The notes under the pieces are model-generated. The model ran no database searches, had not been told where the DNA came from, and was given only the letters and a program-made list of their open reading frames with translations. This document shows, in pieces, positions 46,590 to 56,318 of a stretch of 64,000 bases of DNA. The position numbers and the translations under genes are program-made. This DNA is from Acidovorax carolinensis (GTDB lineage Bacteria > Pseudomonadota > Gammaproteobacteria > Burkholderiales > Burkholderiaceae_C), in the NCBI RefSeq assembly GCF_002157145.1, contig NZ_CP021361.1:3031001-3095000 (forward strand), in the 5' to 3' direction. How positions within the stretch are numbered: position 1 is the first letter of the stretch; each line of letters begins with the position of its first letter.

Positions 46590-47347
46590 AAGGACTGCAG
46601 GTCGATCATGAGCTGGCGGGTGCGCAGCGTCGGGCTGCCGCAATGGTATTGCAGCAAGGCCCGCAACTGAGGTTTGAGTTCGGCGGCCACCGGGGCGCAG
46701 GCACGCAAGGTGGCGGTGTAGCTGGGCACGGCATCCAGCGCGCGCTGCAGGGCCTGCCACTGGCTGCCGAGCAGGCCTGCACGGTCGGCGGAGGACGCGG
46801 CGCGCAAGCCGCCTTCAGGCACCAGCGTGTAGCGCGCATCGGGCTGCAGCGGCGCGAAGGTCATGGTCTGGGCATCCAGGCTGGGCAGCAGGCCAATCTC
46901 ACGCAGCAGCAGCAGCTCGAAGCTGCGCAGCACGGGCTCCAGCGCATCACCATGCTCGCTGGCCAGCACGCGCACCACGCCGGCATAGGCATCGAACAGG
47001 GCAGCGTGCGGGTCGGCCCGGGCCAGCAGCCGCAGCAGCAGTTCGTTGAGGTACATGCCCGACAGCAGCGCATCGCCCGTGGGCATCACATGGCCGCCCA
47101 CCCACTCGGCGCCCTTGAGCGTGTGGATGTCGGCCGTGCCATCCCCAGTGAGCGTGTAGGTCACGAGCAAGGGTTGCAGCGGCAGCAATACGGGGCGGAA
47201 GTTGGAGCTGGGCTTCTTGGCGCCCTTGGCCACCAGGGCCACTCGGCCCTGCCGGCGGCAAAACACTTCCAGGATCAGGCTGGACTCGCTCCAGTCGTAG
47301 CTGTGCAGCACGAAGGCGGGCTCATCGGCAATGCGGCGCACTGGCAT
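46586..47347 (-). CDS. recO: DNA repair protein RecO
   Basis: RecFOR-pathway mediator that loads RecA on SSB-coated DNA, 253 aa. The N-terminal OB fold ([37 protein letters not shown]) and the helical C-terminal part ([35 protein letters not shown]) fit the family. Upstream (47348-47508) lies the type-B repeat that separates it from era; translation is coupled to pdxJ downstream. Confidence 0.94.
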   Translation of the reverse strand: MPVRRIADEPAFVLHSYDWSESSLILEVFCRRQGRVALVAKGAKKPSSNFRPVLLPLQPLLVTYTLTGDGTADIHTLKGAEWVGGHVMPTGDALLSGMYLNELLLRLLARADPHAALFDAYAGVVRVLASEHGDALEPVLRSFELLLLREIGLLPSLDAQTMTFAPLQPDARYTLVPEGGLRAASSADRAGLLGSQWQALQRALDAVPSYTATLRACAPVAAELKPQLRALLQYHCGSPTLRTRQLMIDLQSL

Positions 47348-47432
47348 GAAATAAGCGCTACGCCATCCTTCAAAAGGCCGCGGAACAGGCCATGCCAGCG
47401 GACGCCGAGGAACGGGCTTTGCCCGGCCACTG

Positions 47433-47501
47433 GCGTCGTCCCCCTTCCCGTAGCGCGCAGCGATGCGAGAGAAGGGGGAAGCGGCGCAGCCGCTCAGGGG
47501 G
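47433..47501. repeat. Type-B GC-rich palindromic repeat, copy 2 (inverted)
   Basis: On the minus strand it reads CCCCCTGAGCGGCTGCGCCG, CTTCCCCCTTCTCTCGCATC, GCTGCGCGCTACGGG. This matches the copy at 20019-20090 with about a dozen substitutions. It fills the era-recO gap. Confidence 0.7.
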
Positions 47502-47508
47502 ATGGCCG

Positions 47509-48513
47509 CTATTCATAACCGAACGAGCGCACGCGGGCTTCATCGTCTGCCCAGCCGGAACGCACCTTGACCCACAGCTCCAGGAACACCTTGGCGTCCA
47601 TGAGCTTTTCCAGCTCCTGGCGGGCTTCGGTGCCGATGCGCTTCAAGCGCTCGCCCTTGTCGCCGATCACCATCATCTTGTGGTTGTCGCGCTCGACCAC
47701 GATGGTGGCGGCAATCTTCACCAGGCGCTTGTGCTGCTTGCTCTTTTCCTCATCAAACTTGTCGATGACCACGGTGGAGGTGTAAGGCAGTTCATCGCCC
47801 GTGAAGCGGAACAGCTTCTCGCGCACGGTCTCGGAGGCCAGAAACTTTTCGCTGCGGTCGGTCAGCTCGTCTTCTGCATACCACCAGGCCTGTTCGGGCA
47901 GGTATTTGGCGCAGATGCCAAAAAGGCGCTCGATATCGCCCTTGTTCTTGGCCGACATGGGCACGAACTCGGTAAACGGGTGGCGCTCCTGCATGCTCTT
48001 GAGCCAGGGCGCCAGTTCGGCGCGGCGGTGCACCATGTCGAGCTTGTTGGCCACCAGCAGCGTGGGGATGCCGGGCTTGAACAGGCTCAATACCTTGGCA
48101 TCGGCCAGCGTGAAATTGCCGGCTTCGACCACAAACAGGATCAGGTCCACGTCGCCAATCGCGCCCATCACGGTCTTGTTGAGCGACTTGTTGAGCGCCG
48201 TGGCGTGGCGGGTCTGGAATCCGGGCGTATCGACAAAGACAAACTGCGTCTGCTCGCGCGTGCGGATGCCCGTGATGCGGTGCCGCGTGGTCTGCGCCTT
48301 GCGCGAGGTGATGCTGATCTTCTGGCCCACCAGCGCGTTGAGCAGGGTCGATTTGCCCACATTGGGTTTGCCCACGATGGCGATCACGCCGCAGCGCTGG
48401 CCCGGAACGGCCGCCGGAGCACCCGCGGCGGCCAGCATGGCATCCAGGTCGTTTTGCACCGGAGCGCTTTCAGCGCCTGCGTCACCAGCTACATCTTTGG
48501 TAGCATCATTCAT
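47509..48513 (-). CDS. era: GTPase Era
   Basis: Ribosome-associated GTPase needed for 16S rRNA maturation and 30S assembly, 334 aa. G1 is [20 protein letters not shown]2-region [11 protein letters not shown]3 VDTPGFQ, and G4 [10 protein letters not shown]-terminal KH domain ([20 protein letters not shown]) binds RNA. The start at 48513 ([13 protein letters not shown]) overlaps the rnc stop. The N-terminal 35 residues are an Ala-rich extension ahead of [11 protein letters not shown]. It is followed by the type-B repeat. Confidence 0.97.
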   Translation of the reverse strand: MNDATKDVAGDAGAESAPVQNDLDAMLAAAGAPAAVPGQRCGVIAIVGKPNVGKSTLLNALVGQKISITSRKAQTTRHRITGIRTREQTQFVFVDTPGFQTRHATALNKSLNKTVMGAIGDVDLILFVVEAGNFTLADAKVLSLFKPGIPTLLVANKLDMVHRRAELAPWLKSMQERHPFTEFVPMSAKNKGDIERLFGICAKYLPEQAWWYAEDELTDRSEKFLASETVREKLFRFTGDELPYTSTVVIDKFDEEKSKQHKRLVKIAATIVVERDNHKMMVIGDKGERLKRIGTEARQELEKLMDAKVFLELWVKVRSGWADDEARVRSFGYE

Positions 48514-49193
48514 AAATTCTTCGCTTTCAGTGTGGCCAGCATGGCGGCGGCGGCGGCCTGTTCGCCGGCACGGCGCGAACCGCCGATGCCCCGTTCGGCC
48601 AGGCCCAGTTCGGTGATTTCGCACTCCACGTCAAAGGTCTGGCGGTGCGCCGCCCCTACCGTGGCCACCACGCTGTATTGCGGCAGCTTCATTTTGCGAC
48701 CCTGCAGCCACTCCTGCAACGCGGTCTTGGGGTCCTTGGCGGCGGCCTGCATCTGGGGGTTGATTTCCACCCCCTCAAACAGGCGGTGCACCAGCGCCTC
48801 GGCACTGGCGTAACCGGCATCGAGGTAGACGGCGCCAATCAGGGCTTCGAGCGCATCGGCCAGGATGGAGGGCCGCTGCTGGCCGCCGGACTTGGACTCG
48901 CCCTCGCCCAAACGCAGAACGTCGGACACCTGCAGACGCAGTGCGAGCTGGTGCAGGGTGTCCTGCTTGACGAGGTTGGCGCGCACGCGCGAGAGATCGC
49001 CCTCGGGCAGATCGCTCAGCCGCTGGTACAGCAGGCTGGCGACGGCCAGATTGAGCACCGAATCGCCGAGAAACTCCAGGCGCTCATTGTGGTCCGCTGA
49101 AAAGCTGCGGTGCGTGACGGCACGCTGGAGCAGCGAGGCGTTGGAGAAGGTGTGCTGCAGACGGTTCTGCAGCGCTAGAAGAGCCGGCTGCAC
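48510..49193 (-). CDS. rnc: Ribonuclease III
   Basis: Double-strand-specific endoribonuclease for rRNA and mRNA processing, 227 aa. The catalytic signature [20 protein letters not shown] includes the conserved Glu and Asp; a second acidic site is [18 protein letters not shown]. The C-terminal dsRBD contains [19 protein letters not shown] and [20 protein letters not shown]. It starts next to the DUF4845 gene (stop at 49194) and overlaps era. The rnc-era pairing is standard. Confidence 0.97.
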   Translation of the reverse strand: MQPALLALQNRLQHTFSNASLLQRAVTHRSFSADHNERLEFLGDSVLNLAVASLLYQRLSDLPEGDLSRVRANLVKQDTLHQLALRLQVSDVLRLGEGESKSGGQQRPSILADALEALIGAVYLDAGYASAEALVHRLFEGVEINPQMQAAAKDPKTALQEWLQGRKMKLPQYSVVATVGAAHRQTFDVECEITELGLAERGIGGSRRAGEQAAAAAMLATLKAKNL

Positions 49194-49556
49194 CTAGTTG
49201 GTCTGCGCGTCAAAGCGATACACCAGGTAGGCGGGGCCTGCCAGGGGAATCTCGCGCGCATATTTGAAGGACACCACCACCTTGTCGCCACGCTTGGTGA
49301 TTTCGAGGTCGGAACCCTTGAGCGAGTTGATATCGTCAATGGCTGCGGCGCGGTCAAAAGCAGCACGAATCGCGGGCACGGTGGTCTCGATCTTGGCCTT
49401 CTCGATGGCCTTTTTGGCCGCGACATATTCCAGGAAGATCGGAATGGACTGCCCGCCAATGGCAAAGGCTGCCACCGCAAACAAACCGACAAAGATCAGC
49501 CCGAAGAACGACAGGCCGCGCTGGCGCGACCGGCTGGCTGTGCGATGCGTGCTCAT
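49194..49556 (-). CDS. DUF4845-family membrane-anchored protein
   Basis: Small protein of 120 aa. One N-terminal transmembrane helix (LSFFGLIFVGLFAVAAFAIG) is preceded by a basic segment, with GGQSIPIFLEYVAAKKAIEK following. The remaining 80 residues form a periplasmic or pilin-like domain (VPAIRAAFDRAAAIDDINSL, KVVVSFKYAREIPLAGPAYL). Members of this family lie between lepB and rnc in many beta/gammaproteobacteria, and their function is not established. It abuts the rnc start codon with no gap. Confidence 0.86.
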   Translation of the reverse strand: MSTHRTASRSRQRGLSFFGLIFVGLFAVAAFAIGGQSIPIFLEYVAAKKAIEKAKIETTVPAIRAAFDRAAAIDDINSLKGSDLEITKRGDKVVVSFKYAREIPLAGPAYLVYRFDAQTN

Positions 49557-49591
49557 GTTTCTACCCTCTCGTTGTTGTGTGTCTGCTGTCT

Positions 49592-50566
49592 TTAATGAAA
49601 TGAACCAATCCGCTTGAGGTTGCCAAAGTTCATCCAGACAAAGAACGCCTTGCCCACGATGTTCGCCTCGGGCACAAAGCCCCAGTAGCGTGAATCCAGC
49701 GAATTATCGCGGTTGTCACCCATCATGAAATAGTGCCCTTGTGGCACCTTGCAGACGACGCCTTCCACACTGTAGCGGCAGTTGTCGCGGTAAGCGAAGT
49801 TGCTGGCGCCCTGCACAAAAGCAGGCACATCGGGGTTGTTCAGCAGCCGGTGCGGCTGGCCACCCAGCTGCTCTTCGTACTGCTTGAAATAGCGCATTGC
49901 GTCTTCATCAAAGAAATCGGGCACCGCCGTGGTTTCGACGGGCTTGCCGTTCACCGTGAGGCGCTTGTTCAGGTAGGCCACCTCATCACCGGGCACGCCC
50001 ACCACCCGCTTGATGTAATCCAGGCTGGGCTGCGGCGGATAGCGAAAGACCATCACATCGCCACGCGCAGGCTGGTTGCCCTCGATGATTTTGGTGTTGA
50101 TGACCGGCAGCCGGACGCCGTAGGTGAACTTGTTCACCAGAATCAGGTCGCCCACCAGCAAGGTGGGAATCATGGAACCGGACGGGATCTTGAAGGGCTC
50201 GAAAAGGAACGAGCGCAGGAAGAACACCGCAGCGATCACCGGAAACAAGCCTGCAGTCCAGTCCAGCCACCAGGGCTGCATCAGGATGCGGCCCTTGGCC
50301 TCCTGCACGTCCACATCGACCTTCTGGATGCCCATGCGGTCGAGCTCGGCGCGGCGTTGCACGGCTGCATCCTCGATGGCCTGCGCCGCGCGGCGCCTGC
50401 GCGGCAGAAAAACCAGGCGCTCGCCCAGCCAGTAGGCCCCGGTGACCACGGTGGCCAGGAACAGCAACAAGGCGAAGTTGCCCTCGATGGCACCCATGTA
50501 CCAGGCACCGACGTAGCCCGCAAAGGCCGCGAGCACCAACGAAGTCAGAATTTGCATGAACTGCAT
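49592..50566 (-). CDS. lepB: Signal peptidase I
   Basis: Inner-membrane serine protease that removes signal peptides of exported proteins, 324 aa. Two N-terminal hydrophobic segments (QILTSLVLAAFAGYVGAWYM; FALLLFLATVVTGAYWLG) lie before the catalytic domain. The Ser nucleophile is in FKIPSGSMIPTLL, the Lys general base in LDYIKRVVGVPGDEV, and box E is MMGDNRDNSLDSRYWG. The ATG at 50566 overlaps the lepA stop (TGATG). The longer frame upstream is an artefact of lepA. The lepA-lepB operon structure is conserved. Confidence 0.97.
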   Translation of the reverse strand: MQFMQILTSLVLAAFAGYVGAWYMGAIEGNFALLLFLATVVTGAYWLGERLVFLPRRRRAAQAIEDAAVQRRAELDRMGIQKVDVDVQEAKGRILMQPWWLDWTAGLFPVIAAVFFLRSFLFEPFKIPSGSMIPTLLVGDLILVNKFTYGVRLPVINTKIIEGNQPARGDVMVFRYPPQPSLDYIKRVVGVPGDEVAYLNKRLTVNGKPVETTAVPDFFDEDAMRYFKQYEEQLGGQPHRLLNNPDVPAFVQGASNFAYRDNCRYSVEGVVCKVPQGHYFMMGDNRDNSLDSRYWGFVPEANIVGKAFFVWMNFGNLKRIGSFH

Positions 50567-52374
50567 CAATCTTCCACCTGCAAAATGGCGAGGAATGCCT
50601 CCTGGGGCACCTCGACCGAGCCAATCTGTTTCATGCGCTTCTTGCCTGCCTTCTGCTTTTCGAGGAGCTTGCGTTTGCGGCTGACGTCGCCGCCGTAGCA
50701 TTTTGCCAGCACGTTTTTGCGCAATGCCTTGATGGTTTCGCGCGCAATGATGTTGGCGCCGATGGCGGCCTGAATAGCCACGTCATACATCTGGCGGCTG
50801 ATGATCTCGCGCATCTTGGCCACCACGGCGCGGCCGCGATACTGCGACTGCGAGCGATGCACGATGATGGACAACGCATCCACCTTTTCGCCGTTGAGAA
50901 GAATGTCGACCTTCACCACGTCCGACGCGCGGTACTCCTTGAACTCGTAGTCCATGGACGCATAACCGCGCGACACCGACTTGAGCTTGTCGAAGAAGTC
51001 GAGCACGATTTCACCCAGCGGCATTTCATAGGTGAGCATGACCTGGCGACCGTGGTACGCCATGTTCATCTGCACACCGCGCTTCTGGTTGGCCAGCGTC
51101 ATCACCGGGCCCACATAGTCCTGCGGCATGTACAGGTGCACCGTGACAATGGGCTCGCGGATTTCCTCCAGCCGTCCCTGGTCGGGCATCTTGGAGGGGT
51201 TCTCCACCATGATCACTTCGCCATCGGCCCGGACCACCTGGTACACCACGCTTGGGGCGGTGGTGATGAGGTCCTGGTCGAACTCACGCTCCAGACGCTC
51301 CTGCACGATCTCCATGTGCAGCAAGCCCAGGAATCCGCAACGGAAACCAAAACCCAGCGCCTGGCTGACCTCGGGCTCGTAGTGCAGCGATGCATCATTG
51401 AGCTTGAGCTTTTCGAGCGCGTCGCGCAGCGAGTCGTATTCACTGGCCTCGGTGGGGTACAGCCCGGCAAACACCTGGGGCTGGATTTCCTTGAAGCCGG
51501 GCAGCGCCTCGGTGGCGGGGCCGGCGTTGTTGGGCAGTTTCTTTTCGAGCGTGATGGTGTCGCCGACCTTGGCTGCCTGCAGCTCTTTGATGCCGGCAAT
51601 GATGTAGCCCACCTGGCCGGCATCGAGCGAATTGCGCGGCTCGTTGGCGGGCGTGAACACACCCAGGGTATCGGCGTTGTACACCGCGCCACTGGCCATC
51701 ATCTTGAAACGTTCGCCCTTGAGCAAACGACCATCGACCACGCGAACGAGCATCACCACGCCGACGTAGCTGTCAAACCAGCTGTCGATGATCATCGCGC
51801 GCAAGGGGCCATCCGGGTTGCCCTTGGGCGCAGGCACCTTCGCAACAATGGCTTCGAGGATTTCGTCAATGCCCATGCCGGTCTTGGCCGAACAGGGAAT
51901 GGCATCGGTGGCGTCGATGCCGATCACATCCTCGATCTCGGCCTTGGCGTTGTCGGGATCTGCGTTGGGCAGATCCATCTTGTTGAGCACGGGAACCACT
52001 TCCACACCGAGGTCGAGGGCGGTGTAGCAGTTGGCCACGGTCTGCGCTTCCACACCTTGCGATGCATCGACCACCAGCAAGGCGCCCTCGCAGGCAGACA
52101 GGGAGCGGCTCACCTCATAGGAGAAGTCCACATGGCCCGGCGTGTCGATCAGATTGAGGTTGTAGACCTGCCCGTCCTGGGCCTTGTATTGCAGGGCAGC
52201 GGTCTGCGCCTTGATGGTTATCCCACGCTCTTTCTCGATGTCCATCGAGTCAAGCACCTGCGCCTCCATATCGCGATCTGCGAGTCCACCGCACCGCTGG
52301 ATCAAGCGGTCGGCCAACGTCGATTTGCCATGGTCAATGTGCGCAATGATGGAAAAATTTCTGATGTGTTTCAT
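50566..52374 (-). CDS. lepA: Elongation factor 4 (LepA)
   Basis: Ribosomal GTPase implicated in back-translocation or initiation, 602 aa. G1 is [17 protein letters not shown]3 [14 protein letters not shown], and G4 [14 protein letters not shown]. The LepA-specific C-terminal domain contains [20 protein letters not shown] and [21 protein letters not shown] chose the ATG at 52374 ([10 protein letters not shown]); a TTG one codon earlier is in frame. The promoter region upstream is the roughly 500-bp spacer to degP. Confidence 0.98.
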   Translation of the reverse strand: MKHIRNFSIIAHIDHGKSTLADRLIQRCGGLADRDMEAQVLDSMDIEKERGITIKAQTAALQYKAQDGQVYNLNLIDTPGHVDFSYEVSRSLSACEGALLVVDASQGVEAQTVANCYTALDLGVEVVPVLNKMDLPNADPDNAKAEIEDVIGIDATDAIPCSAKTGMGIDEILEAIVAKVPAPKGNPDGPLRAMIIDSWFDSYVGVVMLVRVVDGRLLKGERFKMMASGAVYNADTLGVFTPANEPRNSLDAGQVGYIIAGIKELQAAKVGDTITLEKKLPNNAGPATEALPGFKEIQPQVFAGLYPTEASEYDSLRDALEKLKLNDASLHYEPEVSQALGFGFRCGFLGLLHMEIVQERLEREFDQDLITTAPSVVYQVVRADGEVIMVENPSKMPDQGRLEEIREPIVTVHLYMPQDYVGPVMTLANQKRGVQMNMAYHGRQVMLTYEMPLGEIVLDFFDKLKSVSRGYASMDYEFKEYRASDVVKVDILLNGEKVDALSIIVHRSQSQYRGRAVVAKMREIISRQMYDVAIQAAIGANIIARETIKALRKNVLAKCYGGDVSRKRKLLEKQKAGKKRMKQIGSVEVPQEAFLAILQVED

Positions 52375-52418
52375 CAACGGGAAACGTCAAGTAATTGAAT
52401 TGAAACGGCGCGGACAAG

Positions 52419-52449
52419 AAAAAAGGGCGCGTCGAATGGCGACGCGCCC
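52419..52449 (-). terminator. Intrinsic terminator between degP and lepA
   Basis: GGGCGCGTCG (52425-52434) / CGACGCGCCC (52440-52449) stem. On the minus strand it is followed by a T-run. It ends transcription coming from degP. Confidence 0.8.
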
Positions 52450-52882
52450 TGAACCAACAATCATTGGCAACTGCGAAGGTTGGGGCTTCATTGTAGGCAA
52501 AATGCCCGCATCAATGAGCCCCGAACCCCACATGGGAAGCGCGTTGCTGCAGTGCAACAAGCATTTTACACACAGCTTATTCACAACCGGCATCCGAGCA
52601 ACATGGACAACTTGTGGGCTAGCTGTGGATCAGCGGTGCATGAACCATGCCCCATTCCACAATATGACCGCATCGTCGGCTGTTATGTCGATATGTGTTG
52701 AACGAAGGCCTGCATTCTATCCAAAATGATGAATAAACAATGTGCCAAGTTAGCGAAAGCTAACCGCAAATTCCCAAAAGAAATTTGAAACTGCGCGCGG
52801 TCTGTGGCTATCCCGGCACAGCAAATCCCAGAAAACCACCCGGGATTTCGCCATGCACCCTGGGCAACGCCTCCATCCGGCG
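52450..52882. other. Gene-free spacer between degP and lepA with a cluster of DnaA-box-like sites
   Basis: I see no coding sequence with family support here. Perfect or one-mismatch DnaA boxes lie close together: TTTTACACA (52564-52572), TTATTCACA (52577-52585, perfect), and TGTGGATCA (52624-52632, reverse). A small hairpin GTTAGC-GAAA-GCTAAC lies at 52749-52764. The middle is more AT-rich than its flanks. Confidence 0.45.
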
Positions 52883-54349
52883 TCACTTCGAGGGGCGAAT
52901 CAAGGCGTACTGGGCCCATTCTCCCCGCCGGTACAGCACATTGACGGGCTTGTTCTTGTCCAGCTTCGCCAGCGCCGCCTCGAAATCCTTGACGCCAGTG
53001 ATCTCGATGTTGGCGATGGAAAGGATGATGTCGCCTTCGCGCAGGCCGGCACGGGCTGCAGCGTCGGCGGCAACATTCACCACCACACCGCCGCGGATCT
53101 TCAGCTCTTTCTTTTGCGCATCGGTCAACCCACTCACCGACAACCCGAGCAACTGTGCGGCAGGCGAAGCCTTGGGCTTTTCTTCGCGTTCTGCGAGCTT
53201 GCTCGCCGGCTTGTCACCCTCGATTTCCGCGATAGTGATGCCCAGGTCCTTGGCGCTGCCACGGCGGAACACCGTGACGGTGCTTTTTGTTCCGGGCTTC
53301 GTGTTGCCCACCAGACGCGGGAGATCTGCCAGCTTGTCGATCACCTTGCCATCAAAACGGGTGATGATGTCACCCGCCTCGAGGCCCGCCTTGTCGGCCG
53401 GTGATCCCGCTTCCACGCCCGTCACCAGTGCGCCAGACGCCTTGCCAAGGCCGATGGATTCGGCAACGTCCTTGCTGACCTGCCCGATCTGGACACCAAT
53501 GCGCCCGCGGGTCACACGGCCGGTGGCACGCAACTGCTCGCTCACCCGAATGGCCTCGTCCATGGGAATCGCAAACGAGATGCCCATGAACCCGCCAGAC
53601 CGCGAATAGATCTGGCTGTTGATGCCCACGACCTCACCGCGCATGTTGATCAACGGGCCACCCGAGTTGCCCGGATTGATGGCCACGTCGGTCTGGATGA
53701 ACGGCAGATAGTCGCCCGTATCCCGCTGCTTGGCGCTCACGATCCCTGCCGTGACGGTGCTCTCCAGGCCAAATGGCGAACCGATGGCCATTACCCATTC
53801 GCCCACCTTCAGGCGGCTGACATCGCCCACCTTCACAGCAGGCAGGCCGGTTGCGTCGATCTTGACCACTGCCACGTCGGTGCGCTTGTCGGCCCCCACG
53901 AGCTTGGCCTTGAACTCCCGCTTGTCCGTCAACGTAACGATGACCTCGTCAGCGCCCTCAACGACATGGGCATTGGTCATCACATACCCATCTGCGGTGA
54001 GGATGAATCCCGACCCCACGCCCCGCGGCTGCTCTTCATCGGGCTGGGGACGCTGGGGTCTTTGCTGCCGGGGCATGTTGGGGATGGGCACGCCAAAACG
54101 CCGGAAGAACTCGAGCATGTCTTCGTCCATGCCGTTCGTGTTGGTGCGCGCCGACACCTTCTCGGAGGTGCGGATGTTCACCACTGACGGCCCCACCTGC
54201 TCCACCAGTTCAGTGAAGTCAGGCAAACCCCGAGATACAGCGGGTTGCGCCAAGGCGGCACCGTGTGGCACGGCCACCAGGCTTGCAGTCCCCATCAACA
54301 CGCCGGCCAGCGCAAAAGAGGGCAGTTTTTTCCAATCGATCCTGATCAT
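52883..54349 (-). CDS. degP: Periplasmic serine protease DegP/MucD (Do family)
   Basis: HtrA-type envelope protease and chaperone, about 488 aa. A signal peptide (FALAGVLMGTASLVAVPHGA) is followed by the catalytic triad: His in YVMTNAHVVEGAD, Asp in DKRTDVAVVKIDA, Ser in AINPGNSGGPLIN. Two PDZ domains follow (TRGRIGVQIGQVSKDVAESI; SVSGLTDAQKKELKIRGGVV). I chose the ATG at 54349 because its spacing from AAGG is better than that of the ATG at 54352. It is last of rpoE-rseA-rseB-degP, the layout of the AlgU/MucD envelope-stress operon. Confidence 0.95.
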   Translation of the reverse strand: MIRIDWKKLPSFALAGVLMGTASLVAVPHGAALAQPAVSRGLPDFTELVEQVGPSVVNIRTSEKVSARTNTNGMDEDMLEFFRRFGVPIPNMPRQQRPQRPQPDEEQPRGVGSGFILTADGYVMTNAHVVEGADEVIVTLTDKREFKAKLVGADKRTDVAVVKIDATGLPAVKVGDVSRLKVGEWVMAIGSPFGLESTVTAGIVSAKQRDTGDYLPFIQTDVAINPGNSGGPLINMRGEVVGINSQIYSRSGGFMGISFAIPMDEAIRVSEQLRATGRVTRGRIGVQIGQVSKDVAESIGLGKASGALVTGVEAGSPADKAGLEAGDIITRFDGKVIDKLADLPRLVGNTKPGTKSTVTVFRRGSAKDLGITIAEIEGDKPASKLAEREEKPKASPAAQLLGLSVSGLTDAQKKELKIRGGVVVNVAADAAARAGLREGDIILSIANIEITGVKDFEAALAKLDKNKPVNVLYRRGEWAQYALIRPSK

Positions 54350-54524
54350 CATCGACCTTTCTTGAATTGTGGCAATGTTTACGAACAGAGGCTGTACGTC
54401 TGTGAAGGAAAGCAGAGTGACTTGGTTCCCCGAACCTTCAACACCTTTCATGCCCACGCTGAGGCTGGGAGCCATGCCGTCCGCAGAGCCACCATGCGCT
54501 GACACAGATTTGGATGGGCCGAAG

Positions 54525-55658
54525 TCAGCGCAAACGCTCCAACTGGCTGGCAAACAGCTGCAAGGTTTGCAGCGGAACCTCGCCGACAGCAGTGAGCCAG
54601 ACGTCGGGCGCAAGGCGCTGGGTCAGCATCTGCGTGGCGCCCATGCCAGTCATCTGTGTAGCCACGGAGTGGTGCTGCGGATCGAAGGGCTGTATAAAAA
54701 GCGACACGGTGGCCAGACCGTCGGAATACGTGCATTGCAACACGCCATGGGCTGCGTTCGTTGCGCCCGGGGATCGACGATAGCAACTCACGGGCACGAA
54801 CCCGGCAACGGGCTGGCGCAGCGTCCATCCCTCAGCCCTGGCCGTGGTCTTGACAACCGTGGACGCCACCACCCGGTACCCAGCCGTTGTATCCATCAGC
54901 CGTTCGAGTTGATCGGCCTGCACCGGCGACTTCAAATCCAGTTCGGAAAATGCGACCTGTTCAAGCACCCGACCTTCACTGCCTATCGTCTGCAGCTTCA
55001 ACACCAGCCCGGTTTCCCGCTCACTCCACAAACGATAGCCAAAGCGGAGCATGTCCAGCGGCTGCAACCACACCACATCCGCCATGTACCCCGCCACGCG
55101 CTCCTGCCCAAGTGGCCGTGCAACATAAAAGCGTGACAACGCAGCACCCCGGACTTCCCGCCACTGCGGGAACAGGCTGGATGCATCGCGCGTATTGAGC
55201 CGAACAGTCTTCGACTGGGGCAGGAAAGTGCGTACTTCCTCATTGCGGCGGAATATGGTGCGCGGCGTGCCACTGAGCGCCTCTACCCGTTCGATCTGTC
55301 GGGCTCCATCGCAAACATGCGAAATCCGGGAACTGGCCATCGCTCCCGAGGATGCCAGCACCACAAAGGTGCCAGAGTAACTGCGCTGGCACCAAGCGCC
55401 CTGCATGCGCTGGATCCACTCGCCGATATCGCGTGGAGCCGAAGGGTTAGAAGCGGACTGCCCCGCAGCATCTCCATCAACAGGAAATGCTGCCCGCCCC
55501 GGCAACGAGGTTGCGAGCAAGAGCACGGCAACCAAGCGCACCGCCCCGCGTGCAATCGCCAACCACCGCGCATGCCGCACACCCGCCTCCACGCGACAGC
55601 CCCGCCGATCCGCATTACCCCTCGGTGACTCAGCGATCAGGCGTCTCGAAAGTGGCAT
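54525..55658 (-). CDS. rseB: Sigma-E regulatory protein RseB/MucB
   Basis: Periplasmic protein that binds RseA and senses misfolded lipoproteins or lipopolysaccharide, about 377 aa. After a signal peptide (RLVAVLLLATSLPGRAAF) comes the N-terminal domain (EWIQRMQGAWCQRSYSGTFV, ISHVCDGARQIERVEALSGT) and the C-terminal domain (VPVSCYRRSPGATNAAHGVL, HHSVATQMTGMGATQML). The ATG at 55658 overlaps the end of rseA by 29 bp. A 175-bp spacer (54350-54524) separates it from degP and holds nothing I recognise. Confidence 0.92.
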   Translation of the reverse strand: MPLSRRLIAESPRGNADRRGCRVEAGVRHARWLAIARGAVRLVAVLLLATSLPGRAAFPVDGDAAGQSASNPSAPRDIGEWIQRMQGAWCQRSYSGTFVVLASSGAMASSRISHVCDGARQIERVEALSGTPRTIFRRNEEVRTFLPQSKTVRLNTRDASSLFPQWREVRGAALSRFYVARPLGQERVAGYMADVVWLQPLDMLRFGYRLWSERETGLVLKLQTIGSEGRVLEQVAFSELDLKSPVQADQLERLMDTTAGYRVVASTVVKTTARAEGWTLRQPVAGFVPVSCYRRSPGATNAAHGVLQCTYSDGLATVSLFIQPFDPQHHSVATQMTGMGATQMLTQRLAPDVWLTAVGEVPLQTLQLFASQLERLR

Positions 55659-56250
55659 TGCGCAGGAACCCTGCAGGCATCTGCAAAGCAGATGTACTTC
55701 CAAATTGCTTGTGGGCAGCCAGAAGCTCGTCCAGGCGCGGGTCGCGAATCATGACCTGCTGTTGTCCTTCGTTGCCCGCAACGGTGACCACGGGTGCGGC
55801 GGGCTGGGCTGGCGCAGGCGCTACGGCCAGCTGAGCCCCGGATGATTCCGCACCTTGCAGCCCCGCAAAAGAACTCCAGCCAATGGCCGCCACAGCGGCC
55901 AACGACGCGAATCCGGCCACCATCTTCCAGCGGAACACCGACGCATTGGCGGCCACCGCCGTCTCTGGGCGCGCGATCTGCGCCACCGCTGGTGCGGTGT
56001 CAGGCAGGCGCCCGGGCATGGGCTCGTGCGCCAATTGCTCGCGGATTCGCATCACCATGGAATGATTGCCGTGCTGGTGCAGGGCCAACTCCGGCGAGCG
56101 CAGAACGTCGCCCACCAGATGGTAGAGCTGCCAGGTGGATTGCCCGTCGTCCTGCGCAGCGAACTGCAGGGCCTGCGCCAACTCGTCGCCCTGCAATTGC
56201 CCATCAGCCATTGCCGACAACTGCTCACGCTGCATCAAATCTGTGTTCAT
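55630..56250 (-). CDS. rseA: Anti-sigma-E factor RseA/MucA
   Basis: Inner-membrane anti-sigma factor, 206 aa. The cytoplasmic N-terminal domain has the family start MQREQLSAMADGQLQGDEL, then WQLYHLVGDVLRSPELALHQ, which binds the sigma factor. A single transmembrane helix (MVAGFASLAAVAAIGWSSF, about residues 109-127) precedes a periplasmic tail rich in Ala and Pro that should bind RseB. It lies 68 bp after rpoE and overlaps rseB. Release of the sigma factor is by regulated proteolysis in the known system. Confidence 0.93.
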   Translation of the reverse strand: MNTDLMQREQLSAMADGQLQGDELAQALQFAAQDDGQSTWQLYHLVGDVLRSPELALHQHGNHSMVMRIREQLAHEPMPGRLPDTAPAVAQIARPETAVAANASVFRWKMVAGFASLAAVAAIGWSSFAGLQGAESSGAQLAVAPAPAQPAAPVVTVAGNEGQQQVMIRDPRLDELLAAHKQFGSTSALQMPAGFLRNATFETPDR

Positions 56251-56318
56251 AGCATCACCTGCCCAATCTCATCCTGCCGCAACAGCCGCACCCAAGAGCG
56301 ACCCCAAAAAAATCTGCC

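Noticed and set aside
47346..47375. A possible further type-A repeat copy (AAATAAGCGCTACG) upstream of recO
   Set aside because: Only one arm is recognisable; too short to claim.
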